From contig JAILQA010000471.1 in the NCBI GenBank assembly GCA_024699205.1, positions 1-8,568 of the forward strand: a stretch of 8,568 nt of DNA, given 5' to 3'. Source of the DNA: Treponema sp. (GTDB lineage Bacteria; Spirochaetota; Spirochaetia; Treponematales; Treponemataceae). A program made the translations under genes and the position numbers. Below are positions 6,687 through 8,568 of this stretch, piece by piece (the stretch's first letter is position 1; each line of letters begins with the position of its first letter). Below the pieces are notes generated by a model. That model saw only the letters and a list, made by a program, of their open reading frames with translations, searched no databases and had not been told where the DNA came from.

Positions 6687-7577
6687 TTATTCAGAATGAT
6701 TTCTGAAATATTTATCATGTGCTGCTTCCAGCTGTTCTGCAGTTACATGGGTATATATCTGCGTTGTAGCCAAATCAGAATGTCCTAAAAGCTCCTGAAC
6801 CGAACGTAAATCTGCACCACCACTAAGCAGATGGGTTGCAAAGGAATGTCTCAGGGTATGAACTTTTGCCTCAACTCCGGACATTTTTTCCAGCTCCTGA
6901 AAACGTTTCCAGACACCTTTTCGGGAAATACCTTTTCCTTGATAATTTACAAAAAGTTCGGGAACATTTCTACCCTTTACAAGTTCTGGACGAACATCTT
7001 TTATATATTTTTCAAGTTTTTCTGCGGCACGGTCACCAAAAGGAACAATTCTTTCTTTATCCCCTTTTCCGTGTACTAAAATCAGGCGCTCATCCATGTG
7101 GACATTTATAATTTTTAAATCACAAGCCTCACTGATTCTCAAACCGCAGGAATAAATAAGTTCAAATAAAGCTTCATCGCGTTTACCACAAAGAGTGGAA
7201 GTGTCTATTCCTGACAATAAGGCGTCAACCTGCTCTGGAGAAAGAACTTTTGGAAGATTGTGCGCTGCTTTTGGTCTATCAAGCAGAAGAGCAACATTTT
7301 CCACCCAAATGTTTTTTCGTACAAGATAGTCACCTAAGGCTCTTACTCCAGAAATATCTTTTGCGAGGGTTACTTCTGAACAACCGTCTGTCTTACGCTT
7401 GAGAAAATAATACATAAGATTCTGGACAGTTACATCCTTCAATTTTATTCGTTCAGTTACAAGCCAGTTTAAAAACTCCTGGGAGGAAAGTTTGTAAGTC
7501 AAAGCAGTCTGAACTGAACTTCTTTTTACAAGAATTAAATCTGAATAAAACTGATTCAATAACCCGTCGATTGTCAT
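6687..7577 (-). CDS. xerD: Tyrosine recombinase, XerD type
   Basis: This is the second tyrosine recombinase of the window and the likely partner of the XerC-type protein for dimer resolution at dif. It has 296 residues, the usual Xer length. The core-binding domain covers about 1-100 and the catalytic domain starts near LPKVLSPEQVD (108-118). All catalytic residues are visible: R147 in CGLRISE, K171 in HGKGDKERIVPF, H240 and R243 in HTLRHSFATHLL, H266 in LLGHSDLATTQIYTHV, and nucleophile Y275. The GHSDLATTQIYTHVTAEQL segment is closer to E. coli XerD (GHSDLSTTQIYTHVATERL) than to XerC (GHANLSTTQIYTHL), and the XerC position is already filled by the gene next to hslV. The ATG at 7577 is the only reasonable start, since an in-frame stop lies 13 nt upstream. 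No convincing Shine-Dalgarno is present. It follows ftsZ by 35 nt, so division and dimer resolution are probably co-expressed. Confidence 0.9.
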   Translation of the reverse strand: MTIDGLLNQFYSDLILVKRSSVQTALTYKLSSQEFLNWLVTERIKLKDVTVQNLMYYFLKRKTDGCSEVTLAKDISGVRALGDYLVRKNIWVENVALLLDRPKAAHNLPKVLSPEQVDALLSGIDTSTLCGKRDEALFELIYSCGLRISEACDLKIINVHMDERLILVHGKGDKERIVPFGDRAAEKLEKYIKDVRPELVKGRNVPELFVNYQGKGISRKGVWKRFQELEKMSGVEAKVHTLRHSFATHLLSGGADLRSVQELLGHSDLATTQIYTHVTAEQLEAAHDKYFRNHSE

Positions 7578-7612
7578 ATGTCTAAATCGTCAGCCAAGTA
7601 AATTCGCAGGAA

Positions 7613-8568
7613 TTAGTCGTCACTCAAATTAATTCCGCGTCCGTATTCCTGTTTTTTCCAGATTACAGGCTGATTGATATCATCCTGCAATTTATATCCT
7701 TCAGGTCGATTCAATGATTTGCGCAAGGGGGTTCCATAACCGGCTGAAAGTTCATCTTCACTAAAGAGGGATTCTCCCCAGGATTTTTTCTCTTCTTTTT
7801 TAAGAGCATCTTCCTTTTTTGCAGGCTCAGGATATTTTCTGTCTGTAGAAACCGGGTTTCTTTCTGATTTGAACAAACCATTAAAATCAGAAATATTCAT
7901 AACATTTGGATCGTGGATTACTGGTTCTGGAACTACTTCTGGTTCTGCTTCTACAACCTCTTCGAGTTCTTCTTCCGGCTCAAAACCTGTTGCAATCACA
8001 GTAACACTGATTCTGTCTTCCATTGTCGGATCTGTAACCTGGCCCCAGTAAAGGTTATAATCTTTTGCAGCCCGTGAAGTAACAATCTTACAGATTTCAT
8101 CAACTTCGCTCATTGAAACTTCTTCGGAAGCACAAATATTTATAAGGATATTTTTTGCACCATCAATATGAGAATCTTCGAGCATAGGATTTGAAATTGC
8201 CCTGGAAGCAGCATCTACAGCACGATTTTCGCCTTCTCCAATACCGATTCCTAAAATTGCATTTCCCTGTCCCTGCATTGTATTTTTTACATCAGCAAAG
8301 TCTGTATTTACATCACCAGGATTTGTAATAATGTTTGAAATGCCTTCTACACCCTGTCGCAATACATCATCAGCAACTTTAAATGCCTGACGTACGGAAG
8401 TATTTTTATCTACAACTTTAAGGATTTGCTGGTTAGGAATTACGATTAAAGAGTCAACCTGCTCGTGGAGTTTTTCCAGACCAGCAAGAGCCTGTCTCAT
8501 GCGAACCGGACCTTCAAAATCCAAGGGAGTTGTAACAACGGCAACTGTCAATGCACCTAATTCGCGGG
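7613..8568 (-). CDS. ftsZ: Cell division protein FtsZ, 5' end missing
   Basis: FtsZ is the tubulin-like GTPase that polymerises into the division ring at midcell. The visible 317 residues begin in frame at the right edge with RELGALTVAVVTTP, equivalent to the LGILTVAVVTKPF region of E. coli. The nucleotide-binding first third, including GGGTGTG, is therefore outside the window. A TTG at 8551-8549 is an internal leucine, not a start. The T7 synergy loop is intact: NPGDVNTDFADVK with N87, D89 and D92 of the fragment, which completes the GTPase site of the neighbouring subunit. The globular part ends around VTVIATGF (residue 195). An acidic stretch rich in E, V and P and a roughly 100-residue charged linker follow. 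Near the end, DDINQPVIWKKQE (295-307) resembles the conserved C-terminal peptide that binds FtsA-type partners, followed by an acidic tail. Identity is secure. Confidence 0.97.
   Translation of the reverse strand, partial: RELGALTVAVVTTPLDFEGPVRMRQALAGLEKLHEQVDSLIVIPNQQILKVVDKNTSVRQAFKVADDVLRQGVEGISNIITNPGDVNTDFADVKNTMQGQGNAILGIGIGEGENRAVDAASRAISNPMLEDSHIDGAKNILINICASEEVSMSEVDEICKIVTSRAAKDYNLYWGQVTDPTMEDRISVTVIATGFEPEEELEEVVEAEPEVVPEPVIHDPNVMNISDFNGLFKSERNPVSTDRKYPEPAKKEDALKKEEKKSWGESLFSEDELSAGYGTPLRKSLNRPEGYKLQDDINQPVIWKKQEYGRGINLSDD

Noticed and set aside
1735..7577. The two Xer genes as boundaries of an integrated element
   Set aside because: Everything between them is conserved housekeeping sequence (dprA, topA, lipoprotein) in a common order, with no cargo, att repeats or shift in composition.
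7869..8051. Ser/Thr/Gly-rich plus-strand open frame of 60 codons
   Set aside because: It is the complement of the acidic E/V/P-rich FtsZ linker, and its low complexity follows from that.
8549..8551. TTG as a start codon for the ftsZ reading frame
   Set aside because: The frame stays open to the window edge and the upstream residues RELGA match FtsZ. The TTG is an internal leucine of LTVAVVTTP.

Overview
The window is an unbroken run of eight genes, all on the minus strand. In transcription order (right to left) they are ftsZ (5' end cut by the window edge), a xerD-like recombinase, a TPR lipoprotein, dprA, topA, a xerC-like recombinase, hslV and hslU (3' end cut by the window edge). The DNA is AT-rich and gaps are short: the lipoprotein gene and dprA overlap by 20 nt, and most other gaps are 13-60 nt. 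The only larger non-coding stretch is the 172 bp between xerC and hslV. No RNA gene, insertion sequence, CRISPR array or plus-strand gene is supported.

The likely source is a low-GC spirochaete of the Treponema type. This rests on the neighbourhood (ftsZ, a TPR lipoprotein, dprA, topA, xer, hslVU), the AT-rich codon use, and a relaxed lipobox of the kind spirochaetes tolerate. It is an inference from layout and protein character, not a database match. The block dprA-topA-xerC-hslV-hslU also parallels the Bacillus order dprA-topA-trmFO-codV-clpQ-clpY. That parallel is the main reason for calling the recombinase beside hslV the XerC/CodV type. No trmFO is present here; a terminator-like hairpin sits between topA and xerC instead.

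Region by region: 8568-7613 encodes the C-terminal two thirds of FtsZ with a long charged linker and a recognisable C-terminal peptide. 7577-6687 and 2637-1735 are two complete tyrosine recombinases, each with the full R-K-H-R-H-Y catalytic set. 6651-5926 is a lipoprotein with TPR-type helical repeats and no assignable function. 5945-4881 is a divergent DprA and 4865-2697 a type IA topoisomerase with three C-terminal zinc ribbons. 2688-2652 is a near-perfect hairpin flanked by A and T tracts. 1736-1653 is an array of degenerate 14-bp repeats starting on the xerC stop codon. A plausible sigma70 promoter (1631-1603) then precedes hslVU, the two-component ATP-dependent protease.

Functionally, the cluster joins division (FtsZ), chromosome-dimer resolution (XerC/XerD), DNA topology (TopA), single-strand DNA handling (DprA) and protein quality control (HslVU). 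These are conserved housekeeping genes, and I see no clearly new system. The points worth a second look are the intergenic repeat array, the hairpin just before the xerC start, the long low-complexity insertion in the HslU I-domain, the rebuilt C-terminal half of DprA, and the unassigned TPR lipoprotein.
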